The notes below the pieces were generated by a model that worked only from the letters and a program-made list of their open reading frames with translations, made no database searches and was not told the DNA's origin. Below, one piece after another: positions 1 through 7,681 of a stretch of 14,339 nucleotides of DNA. The position numbers and the translations under genes were made by a program. Positions within the stretch are counted from its first letter, which is position 1. Each line of letters begins with the position of its first letter. The DNA comes from DASXRA01 sp046734315 (GTDB taxonomy: Bacteria; Actinomycetota; Actinomycetes; Mycobacteriales; Jatrophihabitantaceae), in the NCBI GenBank assembly GCA_046734315.1, contig JBKPQY010000286.1:1-14339 (forward strand), given 5' to 3'.

Positions 1-1
1 C

Positions 2-1447
2 CGCCGCCGCTTCGGCGATGCCTTCGGGCGTACCGCCCCGCACCGGGCAGCCCTGCGCGTACGTCACGTCATACGTGTCGCGCAGCGCGTCCAGCACGGT
101 GGGCGCTTCGATGCCGAGCGGCAAGTCGGGGTAAGCCGCGCCGACGTGCACCGGGAACGAGTAGCAGCCGAACAGCGCCGTGGCGTGGGCCGCCCGCGGA
201 CCGATCACGGCCAGCCGCGGGTGTCCGCGCAGCGGCAGGGTGCCGTCGTTGGAAAGCAGCACGATGGAGCGCTGCGCGAGCCGGCGGGCCAGCGCGCGTG
301 ATTCGGCGTCGTCCAGATCGGTGGGGCCGTCGGGAGGCTCCGGCACCCCGCCGGGGTCGAGCAGGCCGAGTTCGATCTTCTGGGTGAGGACGCGTTCGAC
401 GGCCCGGTCGACCAGCGCCTCGGAGACAGTCCCGCAGGAGACCGCCTTGATGAGTGGTGCGCCGTAGCAGTTCACCGCCGGCAGTTCCACGTCGATCCCG
501 GCGGCCAGCGCCTGCCCCGCGGCGTCCCCTCGCGACTCCGCGACTCCGTGCAGCGTCTCCAGGAACGCGACAGCGAAGTAGTCCGAGACGAGGGTGCCAG
601 TGAAGCCCGCCCGCTCGCGCAGCCAGTCGGTGAGCAGCGATGCGTCGGCGGCGGCCGGCAGGCCGTCCAGGTCGCAGTAGGAGTTCATCACCGATCGGGC
701 GCCGGCGCGCAGCGCCATCTCGAAGGGCGGCAGCAGGACGTCCGCCAGCTCGCGAGGGCCGATGGGTACCGGCGCAAGGTTGCGCCCGGCCCGGGAGGCC
801 GAGTAGCCGACGAAGTGCTTGAGCGTCGCGACGATGCCTGCCGACTCCAGGCCGCGGACGTAGGCGGCGCCGATGACACCGACGAGGTGCGGGTCTTCGC
901 CGATCGTCTCCTCGACGCGCCCCCATCGCAGGTCGCGCACCACGTCGAGTACGGGAGCGAGCCCCTGATGGACGCCGAGCCGGCGCATGTCGGTGCCGAT
1001 CCGTGCGGCCATCTGCTCGACCAGCTCCGGGTCGAACGACGCACCCCAGCACAGCGGTGACGGGTACACCGTGGCCTGCCAGACGCCGAGTCCGGTCAGG
1101 CATTCCTCGTGCGCCAGCGCCGGGATGCCGAAGCGCCCGGCCGCCATGATCTGCCGCTGGGTGCGCGCCAGGTCGCGCGCGCCGATTGCCGGGTCGACGG
1201 GCGCGCTGCCGAAGACGCGGGTGAGTTGGCCGAGGCCCTGTGGCAGCAGCGCCTCGTAGTCCTCGCGCGGCGTCACGAACTCCGACAGCATCGGGGCGAC
1301 CTCGCCGCCCGTGGACTCCATGCCCAGCCAGGCGCTGTACAGCTGGGCTGCCTTTTCCGGCAGGGTCATCCGGGCAATGAGGTCACGTACCCGAACGGCA
1401 ACGGGCGCCGCAGGATCGCGCCACACCTCGACCGGCTCGGCGGTCAC
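2..1447 (-). CDS. bxlA: GH3 beta-xylosidase/beta-glucosidase, N-terminal 482 residues (C-terminus beyond window)
   Basis: Glycoside hydrolase family 3 enzyme that removes non-reducing-end xylose or glucose from short beta-linked oligosaccharides. The frame is open from a GTG at 1447 to the left edge, so about 482 residues are present and the rest is outside the window. Seen: the barrel domain with RWGRVEETIGEDP (about 174-186), KHFVGY (210-215) and GFTGTLVSDY (281-290), whose Asp 289 sits at the GH3 nucleophile position; the second (alpha/beta sandwich) domain begins about 390 (RSIVLLSNDGTLPL). There is no signal peptide, so the enzyme is probably cytoplasmic and acts on imported oligosaccharides. 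The GTG overlaps the upstream LacI gene by 4 nt (GTGA), implying translational coupling and co-transcription with the repressor. An in-frame ATG 26 codons downstream is a less likely start. Neighbours favour xylosidase over glucosidase; sequence alone does not settle substrate. Confidence 0.88.
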   Translation of the reverse strand, partial: MTAEPVEVWRDPAAPVAVRVRDLIARMTLPEKAAQLYSAWLGMESTGGEVAPMLSEFVTPREDYEALLPQGLGQLTRVFGSAPVDPAIGARDLARTQRQIMAAGRFGIPALAHEECLTGLGVWQATVYPSPLCWGASFDPELVEQMAARIGTDMRRLGVHQGLAPVLDVVRDLRWGRVEETIGEDPHLVGVIGAAYVRGLESAGIVATLKHFVGYSASRAGRNLAPVPIGPRELADVLLPPFEMALRAGARSVMNSYCDLDGLPAAADASLLTDWLRERAGFTGTLVSDYFAVAFLETLHGVAESRGDAAGQALAAGIDVELPAVNCYGAPLIKAVSCGTVSEALVDRAVERVLTQKIELGLLDPGGVPEPPDGPTDLDDAESRALARRLAQRSIVLLSNDGTLPLRGHPRLAVIGPRAAHATALFGCYSFPVHVGAAYPDLPLGIEAPTVLDALRDTYDVTYAQGCPVRGGTPEGIAEAAA

Positions 1448-2442
1448 GCCGGCGCTCGCGTCGATCGGCGGGCGACGAGATTCGTCGGGAGCGTGATGTG
1501 CGTGACCTCGGCCGGCTGGCCCCGGATCAGGCTGATAAGCAGCTCGATCGCCCGGTGGCCCATCGTCCGGATCGGCTGTGCGACCGTGGTCAGCGGTGGC
1601 GAGCAGAGGGCTGACTCGGGGATGTTGTCGAATCCCACGACGGACAGGTCCTCCGGCACGCGCAGGCCCAGCTCGGCGGCGACCTCCACGGTGGCGATCG
1701 CGGAGACGTCATTTGCCGCGAAGATCGCGGTCGGCGGGTACGGCGAGTCCAGCAGCCGCCGCGCGGATTCGGCAGATACGGCCGCGTCGTATGCGCCGGG
1801 CTGTACCAGTTCCTCGTCCACCAGCGCGCCCATCGCGAGGCGGAAACCGTGCTCACGCAGCTGCGCCGACTGAAGATCGGGACGGCCGGTCAGCATGGCG
1901 ATGCGGCGGTGGCCGAGTTCGAGCAGGTGCTCGGTGGCAAGCTGCGCACCGCGCAGGTTGTCCGAGTCGATGGTCGGTAGGTCGGACGGGCCGGTGTGCG
2001 GGTCGACCGCGACTATCGGCGCTCCGTAGTTCACGTCGATGACTGTGGGTGTCACGAGCACGGCGCCGTCGACCAGGGTCCCGGAGAGGCGTGAAAGGTA
2101 GCGCCGCTCCCAGCCCACGTGATCGCCGGCGCGCCCGCCCGCCGAGTAGACGACCAGCTCGAAGCCGCTGCCGCGGATCGCGTCGGCGGTGCCCTTGAGC
2201 AGCTCGGTGCTGAACGGCTCGAGGTCGGCGACCAGCACGCCGATGACGTTGGTGCGGTGATTGCGCAGGCTCTGCGCGACCAGGCTTGCCTCGTAGCCCA
2301 GCTCCGCGATCACCGCCTGCACGTGGGTGTACGTCGCCGCAGAGACGCCGTAACGCTGGTTGATGACTTTGGAGACCGTCGCAACCGAGACGCCGGCACG
2401 CGCGGCGACGTCGCGTATGGTGACCCGGCTACTCGGTTGCAC
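1444..2442 (-). CDS. bxlR: LacI-family transcriptional repressor of the xylo-oligosaccharide operon (BxlR-like)
   Basis: LacI/GalR-type repressor, 332 residues from the start chosen here. The N-terminal helix-turn-helix VTIRDVAARAGVSVATVSKV is at about 7-26. The periplasmic-binding-protein-like effector domain follows (NVIGVLVADLEPF about 60; PTAIFAANDVSAIATVEVA and LSVVGFDNIPESALCSPPLTTV near the C-terminus). An in-frame ATG at 2487 would add 15 residues, but that segment contains a good promoter (TTGTCG, 17 bp, TATCCT) whose -10 ends 6 nt before the GTG at 2442. Neither start has a proper Shine-Dalgarno, so a leaderless GTG start is favoured (inference). It lies divergent to the transporter genes and overlaps the GH3 gene, so it probably represses both and is autoregulated through the AACGTT operator. 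The effector is presumably xylobiose or a related oligosaccharide (inference from BxlR of Streptomyces). Confidence 0.88.
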   Translation of the reverse strand: MQPSSRVTIRDVAARAGVSVATVSKVINQRYGVSAATYTHVQAVIAELGYEASLVAQSLRNHRTNVIGVLVADLEPFSTELLKGTADAIRGSGFELVVYSAGGRAGDHVGWERRYLSRLSGTLVDGAVLVTPTVIDVNYGAPIVAVDPHTGPSDLPTIDSDNLRGAQLATEHLLELGHRRIAMLTGRPDLQSAQLREHGFRLAMGALVDEELVQPGAYDAAVSAESARRLLDSPYPPTAIFAANDVSAIATVEVAAELGLRVPEDLSVVGFDNIPESALCSPPLTTVAQPIRTMGHRAIELLISLIRGQPAEVTHITLPTNLVARRSTRAPA

Positions 2443-2448
2443 CGGCCG

Positions 2449-2477
2449 AGGATAGCTGTGTAAAACGTTATCGACAA
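2449..2477 (-). promoter_or_regulatory. Promoter of the bxlR-bxlA unit
   Basis: Read on the minus strand, TTGTCG (2477-2472) and TATCCT (2454-2449) are separated by exactly 17 bp. The predicted transcription start, 6-7 nt after the -10, falls on or next to the GTG at 2442, giving a leaderless mRNA. The palindrome 2461-2474 lies in the spacer and overlaps the -35. Confidence 0.55.
2461..2474. promoter_or_regulatory. LacI-type operator between bxlR and bxlE
   Basis: TAAAACGTTATCGA is centred on CG with the AACGTT core that many LacI/PurR-type repressors recognise; 8 of the central 10 bases are symmetric. It lies inside the bxlR promoter spacer and about 7 bp upstream of the TTGACA of the divergent bxlE promoter, so one bound repressor could block both. 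The repressor is inferred to be the adjacent LacI protein. Confidence 0.55.
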
Positions 2478-2480
2478 CGA

Positions 2481-2509
2481 TTGACATCGCGGGAACACGC
2501 GCGCAAACT
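2481..2509 (+). promoter_or_regulatory. Promoter of the bxlEFG operon
   Basis: Perfect -35 TTGACA at 2481-2486, 17-bp spacer, then CAAACT at 2504-2509, which keeps the second A and final T of the -10 consensus. Transcription would start near 2516, leaving a 5' leader of about 47 nt before the ATG at 2563. Confidence 0.45.
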
Positions 2510-2562
2510 CTCCGGAATCGCGGGCCTTACCGGGCCGAGTCGGCGGCGAGGAGATGACCTAC

Positions 2563-3903
2563 ATGCGCACGATCCGAACCACAGCGGCTCTGGCACTTGT
2601 GGCGACCGCGACCCTCGTCGCGGCGTGTAGCAGTAGCAGTACGAGCAGCGGCGGCAACGGCGGTGGCGGCGGCGGCAGCGGCGGCAACGGTGGCGGCAGC
2701 TCGAACGGCGGCGCGCCTGTCACGCTCACCTGGTGGCACAACGGCAACCAGGACCCGGCCCGTAAGACCTGGCAGCAGATCGCCGATGCGTATCACGCGG
2801 CCCATCCGAATGTCACGTTCAAAGTCCAGCCGATCCAGAATGAGCAATTGAAGGCGAAAGTCCCGCTTGCACTGCAGGGCAGCAATCCGCCTAGCCTGTA
2901 CAACCAGTGGGGCGGCGGCGCGCTGATCACCCAGCTGCAGTCGGGCAAGGTCATGGACATAACACAGGCCGTGTCGAGCTGGGTCAATCAACAGATCGGC
3001 ACCGCCGCGAAGGGCTGGCAGCTCGACGGCAAGCAGTACGGCATCCCCTACGACTTGCACGTAGTCGGGTTCTGGTACCGCAAGGACCTGTTCCAGCAGG
3101 CAGGCATCACGTCGCCGCCGGCCACGATCGACGACCTCAACGCCGACGTCGCCAAGCTGAAGGCGGCCGGCATCGCGCCGATCGCGGTCGGCAGCAAGGA
3201 CCAGTGGCCGGACGCGTTCTGGTACGACTACTTCGTGTTGCGCGAGTGCCCACAGAACACCATCCAGGACGGCATCAAGAACCAGAAGTTCGACGACGCG
3301 TGCTTCGTCAAGGCCGCCCAGGACCTCCAGACCTTCCTCAACACCAAGCCGTTCCAGCCGAGCTACCTGGCGACGTCTGCCCAGCAGGGCGCGGGTAGCT
3401 CGGCCGGTCTGGTCGCCAACGGCAAGGCCGCCATGGAGCTGCAGGGCGACTGGGAGCTGCCGACCATGATTCCGCTGACACACGACAAGAACTACGCGAG
3501 CAAGCTCAGCTGGTTCCCGTTCCCGGCGGTCAGCGGTGGCCAGGGCGACCAGCGCGCGGCACTCGGCGGCGGCGACGGCTTCTCGTGCACCACGAAGGCG
3601 ACGGACGCGTGCCCCGACTTCCTGAAGTACATCTCCAGCACTGAGGTGCAGACCAAGCTCGTGCAGACGACGACGGCGACCCTTCCGTCAAACCCCGCCG
3701 CGATCTCCGCGATCACGGACCCGACGCTCAAGCTGGCCGAGAACTACCTCAAGGACACGCAGTACAACCAGCTGTACTTCGACCAGGCGCTCACCACCGA
3801 CGTCGGCCTGGCCCTCAACAAGGCGATTGCGGACTTCTTCGCCGGTAAGGGTTCGCCGGAGGACATTCCGAAGTCGGTCGCCAAGGCCGCCGCGCAGCAA
3901 TAG
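2563..3903 (+). CDS. bxlE: Xylo-oligosaccharide ABC transporter, solute-binding lipoprotein
   Basis: Extracellular sugar-binding protein of a carbohydrate (CUT1-type) importer, 446 residues, about the usual size. Seen: a hydrophobic signal peptide ending in the lipobox LVAAC with Cys 22 as lipidation site, a Ser/Gly/Asn linker (about 23-50), then the binding domain opening VTLTWWHN, with GIPYDLHVVGFWYRKDLF and MELQGDWELP, both typical of sugar-binding proteins. Start: GAGGAG at 2548-2553 lies 9 nt before the ATG at 2563 but directly abuts an in-frame ATG at 2554, so 2563 is preferred. It is the first gene of a three-gene operon with the two permeases and is divergent from the LacI repressor. 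Assignment to xylo-oligosaccharides rests on the neighbouring GH3, GH10 and GH51 genes and on the bxl gene order, not on binding-site residues. Confidence 0.9.
   Translation: MRTIRTTAALALVATATLVAACSSSSTSSGGNGGGGGGSGGNGGGSSNGGAPVTLTWWHNGNQDPARKTWQQIADAYHAAHPNVTFKVQPIQNEQLKAKVPLALQGSNPPSLYNQWGGGALITQLQSGKVMDITQAVSSWVNQQIGTAAKGWQLDGKQYGIPYDLHVVGFWYRKDLFQQAGITSPPATIDDLNADVAKLKAAGIAPIAVGSKDQWPDAFWYDYFVLRECPQNTIQDGIKNQKFDDACFVKAAQDLQTFLNTKPFQPSYLATSAQQGAGSSAGLVANGKAAMELQGDWELPTMIPLTHDKNYASKLSWFPFPAVSGGQGDQRAALGGGDGFSCTTKATDACPDFLKYISSTEVQTKLVQTTTATLPSNPAAISAITDPTLKLAENYLKDTQYNQLYFDQALTTDVGLALNKAIADFFAGKGSPEDIPKSVAKAAAQQ
2629..2712 (+). repeat. Low-complexity Ser/Gly/Asn linker coding repeat in bxlE
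   Basis: A run of AGC, GGC and GGT codons with scattered AAC encodes a 28-residue Ser-rich then Gly-rich linker between the lipidated cysteine and the folded binding domain. It probably spaces the receptor from the membrane or cell wall. Such imperfect trinucleotide runs can vary in length by slippage. Confidence 0.75.
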
Positions 3904-3908
3904 CAGGA

Positions 3909-4883
3909 ATGGTTACTGCCGCTCCTGCGAAGACGACCCCCGGGGCCGGCCGTGCCGTCATGGCGCGGCCGACCCGGCGCCGGCGAACCAGTCTGCGCAC
4001 CCGGCTCGAACTGATCGTGCTCCTTGGCCCGGCGCTGCTGCTGTTCGCCGGTTTCGTGCTCGCGCCGATTGTCGTCGCCGTCTACTACAGCTTCTACAGC
4101 TATCACGGCTTCGGCCCGCTCACCGACTACGTGGGCTTGCGCAACTACCACACCGCGCTCTCCGATCCGACCTTCCGGCACGCGATCTTGAACAACCTCC
4201 GGCTCGTGGCGTTGTCGCTCCTGATCCAGGGGCCGCTGAGCATCGGACTAGCCCTGCTGCTCAATCGCAGGATGCATGGGCAGGCGTTCTTGCGCCTGGT
4301 GGTATTCGCGCCGTACGTGATCGCCGAGGCGATTACCGCGGTGGTCTGGCTGCTGATGCTGCAGCCGGACGGTGTGGTCAATCATGCGCTGAAGAATGTG
4401 GGCCTGGAGAGCCTCATCCATGACTGGCTGGGCAGCCAGGACCTGGTGTTCTACACGGTGTTCTTGGTGCTCACCTGGAAGTACATCGGCTTCGGCATCA
4501 TCCTCTTGCTCGCCGGACTGCAGGGCATTCCCGGCGAGCTGCGCGAGGCAGCTGCCATCGACGGCGCCACGCCATGGCAGTCGACCCGGCTGGTCGTGTT
4601 GCCGCTGCTGGGGCCGACCCTTCGGATCTGGATCTTCCTGACGGTGATCGGCTCGTTGCAGCAGTTCGACATGGTCTGGGTGCTGACGCAGAACGCTCCG
4701 GCCGACGCACCGACGACCATGGCGACGTACATGTTCGAGCACGGTTACCAGCGCTACTCATACGGCTACGGCAGCGCCGTCACCGTGATCCTTTTCGTGA
4801 TGTGCTTCGTATTCGCCGTGTTCTACCAGCGATTCGCGCTGCGGCGCGACATCCAGGGTGCGCTGACCGGGAGGGCGGCATGA
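3909..4883 (+). CDS. bxlF: Xylo-oligosaccharide ABC transporter permease 1 (MalF-like)
   Basis: Integral membrane permease of a CUT1 sugar importer, 324 residues. Six hydrophobic segments are visible at about 36-58, 97-118, 129-150, 180-202, 238-256 and 288-306. The conserved cytoplasmic EAA loop that docks to the ATPase is at about 213-232 (EAAAIDGATPWQSTRLVVLP). The N-terminus is basic (RPTRRRRTSLRTR), as expected for the cytoplasmic side. It starts 5 nt after the binding-protein stop. The nearby AGGA directly abuts the ATG at 3909, so an in-frame ATG at 3960 (17 codons later) is a possible alternative. Its stop overlaps the start of the next permease (ATGA), showing an operon. No ATP-binding subunit is encoded nearby; in Streptomyces such importers share the MsiK ATPase encoded elsewhere, and the same is inferred here. 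Confidence 0.92.
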   Translation: MVTAAPAKTTPGAGRAVMARPTRRRRTSLRTRLELIVLLGPALLLFAGFVLAPIVVAVYYSFYSYHGFGPLTDYVGLRNYHTALSDPTFRHAILNNLRLVALSLLIQGPLSIGLALLLNRRMHGQAFLRLVVFAPYVIAEAITAVVWLLMLQPDGVVNHALKNVGLESLIHDWLGSQDLVFYTVFLVLTWKYIGFGIILLLAGLQGIPGELREAAAIDGATPWQSTRLVVLPLLGPTLRIWIFLTVIGSLQQFDMVWVLTQNAPADAPTTMATYMFEHGYQRYSYGYGSAVTVILFVMCFVFAVFYQRFALRRDIQGALTGRAA

Positions 4884-5725
4884 CTGCCCCGGGAGCGAGG
4901 CAGCGCTCCGTACCATGGGGTACGGTGGCGGCGTATGCGGCGGCTGTGGTGATCGTCATGATCACGATCGTCCCGCTGCTCTACGTCGTGCTCGGCGGGT
5001 TCCGGACCACCGCGGACATCAACGAGTCCCCGGCGGCCCTGCCGAGTCACTGGGTGCTCAGCAACTACCGGCAAATCCTGACTTCAGGCGACTACTGGCG
5101 CTACTTCGGCAACAGCGCGCTCGTGGCCGCGATCGCCACCGTGCTGGCGGTCGCGCTCGGCGCAATGGCGGCGTTCGCATTGTCCAGGTACACGTTCAAG
5201 GGGCGCGAGGTCGTCTATACCCTGTTCGCGATCGGCCTGCTGTTCCCGATCGGAGTCGCCTCGCTGCCGCTGTTCCTGACGATGAAGCGCCTCGGCCTGC
5301 TGGAGAACCTTTACGGCCTGGCGCTCGCTGAGGCGGCGTTCCAGCTGCCGATCACAATCATCATCCTGCGGCCGTTCATGCACGCGATCCCCGTCGAACT
5401 CGAGGACGCGGCGGTGGTGGACGGCTCGACGCGGCTCGGCTTCTTCTGGCGGGTGTTGCTGCCCCTGTCAGCACCGGCGCTGGCCACCGTGTCGATCCTC
5501 GCGTTCGTCACCACATGGAACTACTACTTCCTGCCGCTGCTCGTGCTCAACGACCAGCAGCACTACACGCTGCCGCTGGGCGTGGTCAATCTCCAGACCG
5601 AATACACGCAGGACACCGCCCGCATCCTGGCGTTCACCGCGCTCTCCATGCTCCCGGCACTCGCATTCTTCGTGTTCGCCCAGCGGCGCATCGTCGGCGG
5701 GCTCACCGGCGCCGTGAAGGGCTAG
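4880..5725 (+). CDS. bxlG: Xylo-oligosaccharide ABC transporter permease 2 (MalG-like)
   Basis: Second membrane permease of the importer, 281 residues. Hydrophobic segments are at about 16-39, 78-100, 112-133, 143-163, 198-218 and 250-268. The EAA loop is at about 175-196, with EDAAVVDGSTRLGFFWRVLL in the usual ED-AA form of MalG-type subunits. The ATG at 4880 overlaps the stop of the upstream permease by 4 nt (ATGA) and is preceded by GGGAGGG at 4869-4875. The frame is open upstream of it but only as an out-of-frame reading of the first permease. It is the last gene of the operon. The reading frame ends at 5725, directly against an opposing gene-like fragment. Confidence 0.93.
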   Translation: MTAPGARQRSVPWGTVAAYAAAVVIVMITIVPLLYVVLGGFRTTADINESPAALPSHWVLSNYRQILTSGDYWRYFGNSALVAAIATVLAVALGAMAAFALSRYTFKGREVVYTLFAIGLLFPIGVASLPLFLTMKRLGLLENLYGLALAEAAFQLPITIIILRPFMHAIPVELEDAAVVDGSTRLGFFWRVLLPLSAPALATVSILAFVTTWNYYFLPLLVLNDQQHYTLPLGVVNLQTEYTQDTARILAFTALSMLPALAFFVFAQRRIVGGLTGAVKG

Positions 5726-5800
5726 CTACTTCGCAGCTGCTTTCGCCGTGATCTTGGAGATCTGGTCGCTATTAAGCGGTAAGCCGGCCTCTTTGAACTG
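5726..5800 (-). pseudogene. Possible orphan C-terminal tail of a lost gene
   Basis: Read on the minus strand, the sequence ends in a peptide containing FKEAGLPLNSDQISKITAK and a TAG stop at 5726-5728, immediately against the bxlG stop. It looks like a real protein C-terminus, lysine/alanine-rich like that of many exported binding proteins, but the family is not certain. The same frame upstream (beyond about 5800) turns into Cys/Arg-rich sequence, while a neighbouring frame reads EVPGRVKTDRLLTTLPASS, consistent with a frameshifted remnant. No start codon or ribosome-binding site can be assigned. Confidence 0.25.
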
Positions 5801-6178
5801 AGCTCGCTGGCAGGGTCGTGAGCAAGCGGTCCGTCTTCACGCGGCCAGGGACCTCGGGCCTCAAGATTTCGTGATGCTCCGGCGGTGGCTCAAGGGCAAG
5901 CTGCCCGGCGTCAGGAGGGGGCGCAGCGTTCTGGGGAACCGCCTCTTGTGCGCGTCGGTCGCCCGGCCTGCCGCGGCGGCGAAGCACCGGGTGCAGTCTG
6001 ATCTACGGCGCGCTGCGCCCGGTCGTATCCACTGTGGCGGCGAACGGCCGCCCTCCGGAAGGACGGGCTCGCGCCAGCAGCCTGGCCGGTCAGTTGGCTC
6101 GAGGGGCACGGCGATGGCCGACCAGAGCGCTGGATCGTGCCGGCACGCCCATGCCGGCCGCGGGTCCGCAGGATGACC
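5801..6178. other. Intergenic stretch between convergent bxlG and GH51 genes
   Basis: About 380 bases with no supported gene. Open frames on both strands are Arg/Pro-rich and have no recognisable domain or ribosome-binding site. I see no strong intrinsic terminator and no insertion-sequence ends. It may be decayed coding DNA linked to the fragment at 5726-5800. Confidence 0.5.
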
Positions 6179-7681
6179 CTAACCGGCGCTGCTGAAGGTG
6201 ACCATGTTCCACGACGCCGGCGGCAGGGTGACGTTGAGCCGCCTGTCGCTGGCTGGTGTTAGCGTGCCGCGTTTGAGCAGGACCCGGTTGGGATCATGGA
6301 GGGTATTGCGTGCAGTGAGGTCGTCATCGGTGAGCATGGCGTGGCGGGCAGCGCCGATGCGTGGCAGGTTCTGTAGCCGGATTTCGACCTCGAGTGCGTG
6401 ATCCGGGTCCCGGTTCACCAGGAACACCGCGCCGGAGTCGCCGCTGACGGTCGCCGCGACGTGGATGGCGGCGACAGCGCCGTGTTCGGCCGTGTCCAAG
6501 CGGGGCGCGTCGATTGCCGGACGCAACGCCGACCCGCGGGCGTTGGCGGCGGTTTCCGCGAACGGATAGAAGATCGTCTGCCGCCAAGCCGGCCTGTCCG
6601 GCTCGGTGCGGATCGGAGCGATGATGTTGACGAGTTGCGCCTGGCAAGCCGCCGTGACACGGTCGCTGTGGTTGAGCAGCGAGATCAGCAGCCCTCCGAC
6701 CACGACAGCGTCAGCGACGGTGAAGGCGTTCTCAATCAGCCGGGGCGCCGGTGTCCAGTCGAGGGAATCTTCGCCGGCGAACTGCCCCTGGTACCAGACG
6801 TTCCACTCGTCGAAAGACAAGTTGATCTCCTTGGTGTGCTTGCCCGCGACACGGATGTGGTCGGCGGTCGCGATCGTGCCCTCGATGAAGCGGTCCATGC
6901 TCGCCCCGCTGGCGAGGAAGCTGCGCAGGTCGTCGCCGTGCGGCTCGTAGTAGGCGTGCAAGGACAGGTAGTCGACCATGTCGTAGCAGTGCGTGAGCAC
7001 GGTCGCTTCCCACCAACCGAACGTCGGCATATCGGGGCTACTACTGCCGCAGGCCACCAGTTGCACTGTCGGATCGAGCCGTTTCATCGCCCGGGCGGTC
7101 TCCTCGGCCAGCCGGCCGTACTCCTCGGCGGTCTTGTGACCCATCTGCCACGGGCCGTCCATCTCATTGCCGAGGCACCACAACCGCACACCATGCGGCT
7201 CGGGGTAACCGTGGCTGACCCGCAGGTTGCTGAAGTAGGTGCCCGGGTCGGCGTTGCAGTACTCGAGCAGGTTCAGCGCGTCGGCGACTCCTCGGGTGCC
7301 GAGGTTAAGGGTCAGCATCGGCTCGACGGCGGCCTTCCTGGCCCAATCGATGAACTCGTTGAGGCCGAACTGGTTGGTCTCGATCGACCGCCACGCCAGC
7401 TCACGGCGCACCGGCCGCTGCCCCTTCGGGCCGACGCCGTCTTCCCACCGGTAATTCGAGACAAAGTTGCCGCCCGGGTACCGCACCGTGGTGACACCGA
7501 GCTCGGCCGTCAACTCGAGCACGTCCTTGCGCAGCCCGCTCTTGTCGGCGAGCGGGTGATCCGGTTCGTATATGCCACCGTAAACGCAGCGACCCATGTG
7601 CTCGACGAGCGAGCCGAACAGTCGGTGGTTAACCTCGCCGATCGGAAACAAGGCATCGAGCACTACGCGCGCATCGCACAC
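6179..7681 (-). CDS. abfA: GH51 alpha-L-arabinofuranosidase, intracellular
   Basis: Retaining exo-enzyme that removes alpha-linked L-arabinofuranose from arabinoxylan or arabinan oligosaccharides. It has 500 residues, the normal size of bacterial GH51 enzymes. Seen: the family opening FGSLVEHMGRCVYGGIYEP (about 22-40), VRYPGGNFVSNYRWEDGVGP (66-85), the acid/base Glu 173 in CLGNEMDGPWQMG, and the nucleophile Glu 292 in SFDEWNVWYQG; a beta-sandwich C-terminal domain follows. There is no signal peptide, so it is cytoplasmic and works on imported oligosaccharides. The start is GTG at 7681, placing the family's first conserved strand 4-5 residues in, with GGAG about 11 nt upstream. It is transcribed alone and convergent with the transporter operon. 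I see no CGAAA-type operator in front of it. Confidence 0.95.
   Translation of the reverse strand: MCDARVVLDALFPIGEVNHRLFGSLVEHMGRCVYGGIYEPDHPLADKSGLRKDVLELTAELGVTTVRYPGGNFVSNYRWEDGVGPKGQRPVRRELAWRSIETNQFGLNEFIDWARKAAVEPMLTLNLGTRGVADALNLLEYCNADPGTYFSNLRVSHGYPEPHGVRLWCLGNEMDGPWQMGHKTAEEYGRLAEETARAMKRLDPTVQLVACGSSSPDMPTFGWWEATVLTHCYDMVDYLSLHAYYEPHGDDLRSFLASGASMDRFIEGTIATADHIRVAGKHTKEINLSFDEWNVWYQGQFAGEDSLDWTPAPRLIENAFTVADAVVVGGLLISLLNHSDRVTAACQAQLVNIIAPIRTEPDRPAWRQTIFYPFAETAANARGSALRPAIDAPRLDTAEHGAVAAIHVAATVSGDSGAVFLVNRDPDHALEVEIRLQNLPRIGAARHAMLTDDDLTARNTLHDPNRVLLKRGTLTPASDRRLNVTLPPASWNMVTFSSAG

Noticed and set aside
69..1103. 344-codon minus-strand frame in the GH3 region
   Set aside because: Out-of-frame reading of the GH3 gene (Arg-rich product); the true frame runs off the left edge and carries the GH3 motifs.
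2527..3483. 318-codon minus-strand frame opposite the binding-protein gene
   Set aside because: Shadow of bxlE; its Ala/Ala-Thr run is the reverse reading of the Gly-Ser linker.
4574..4879. N-terminal extension of the second permease to an ATG at 4574
   Set aside because: It reads the first permease gene out of frame; the ATGA overlap with a good ribosome-binding site marks the true start at 4880.
5749..5772. Small GATCT/AGATC hairpin as terminator of the transporter operon
   Set aside because: The stem is only 5 bp and lies inside the protein-like fragment; too weak to call.
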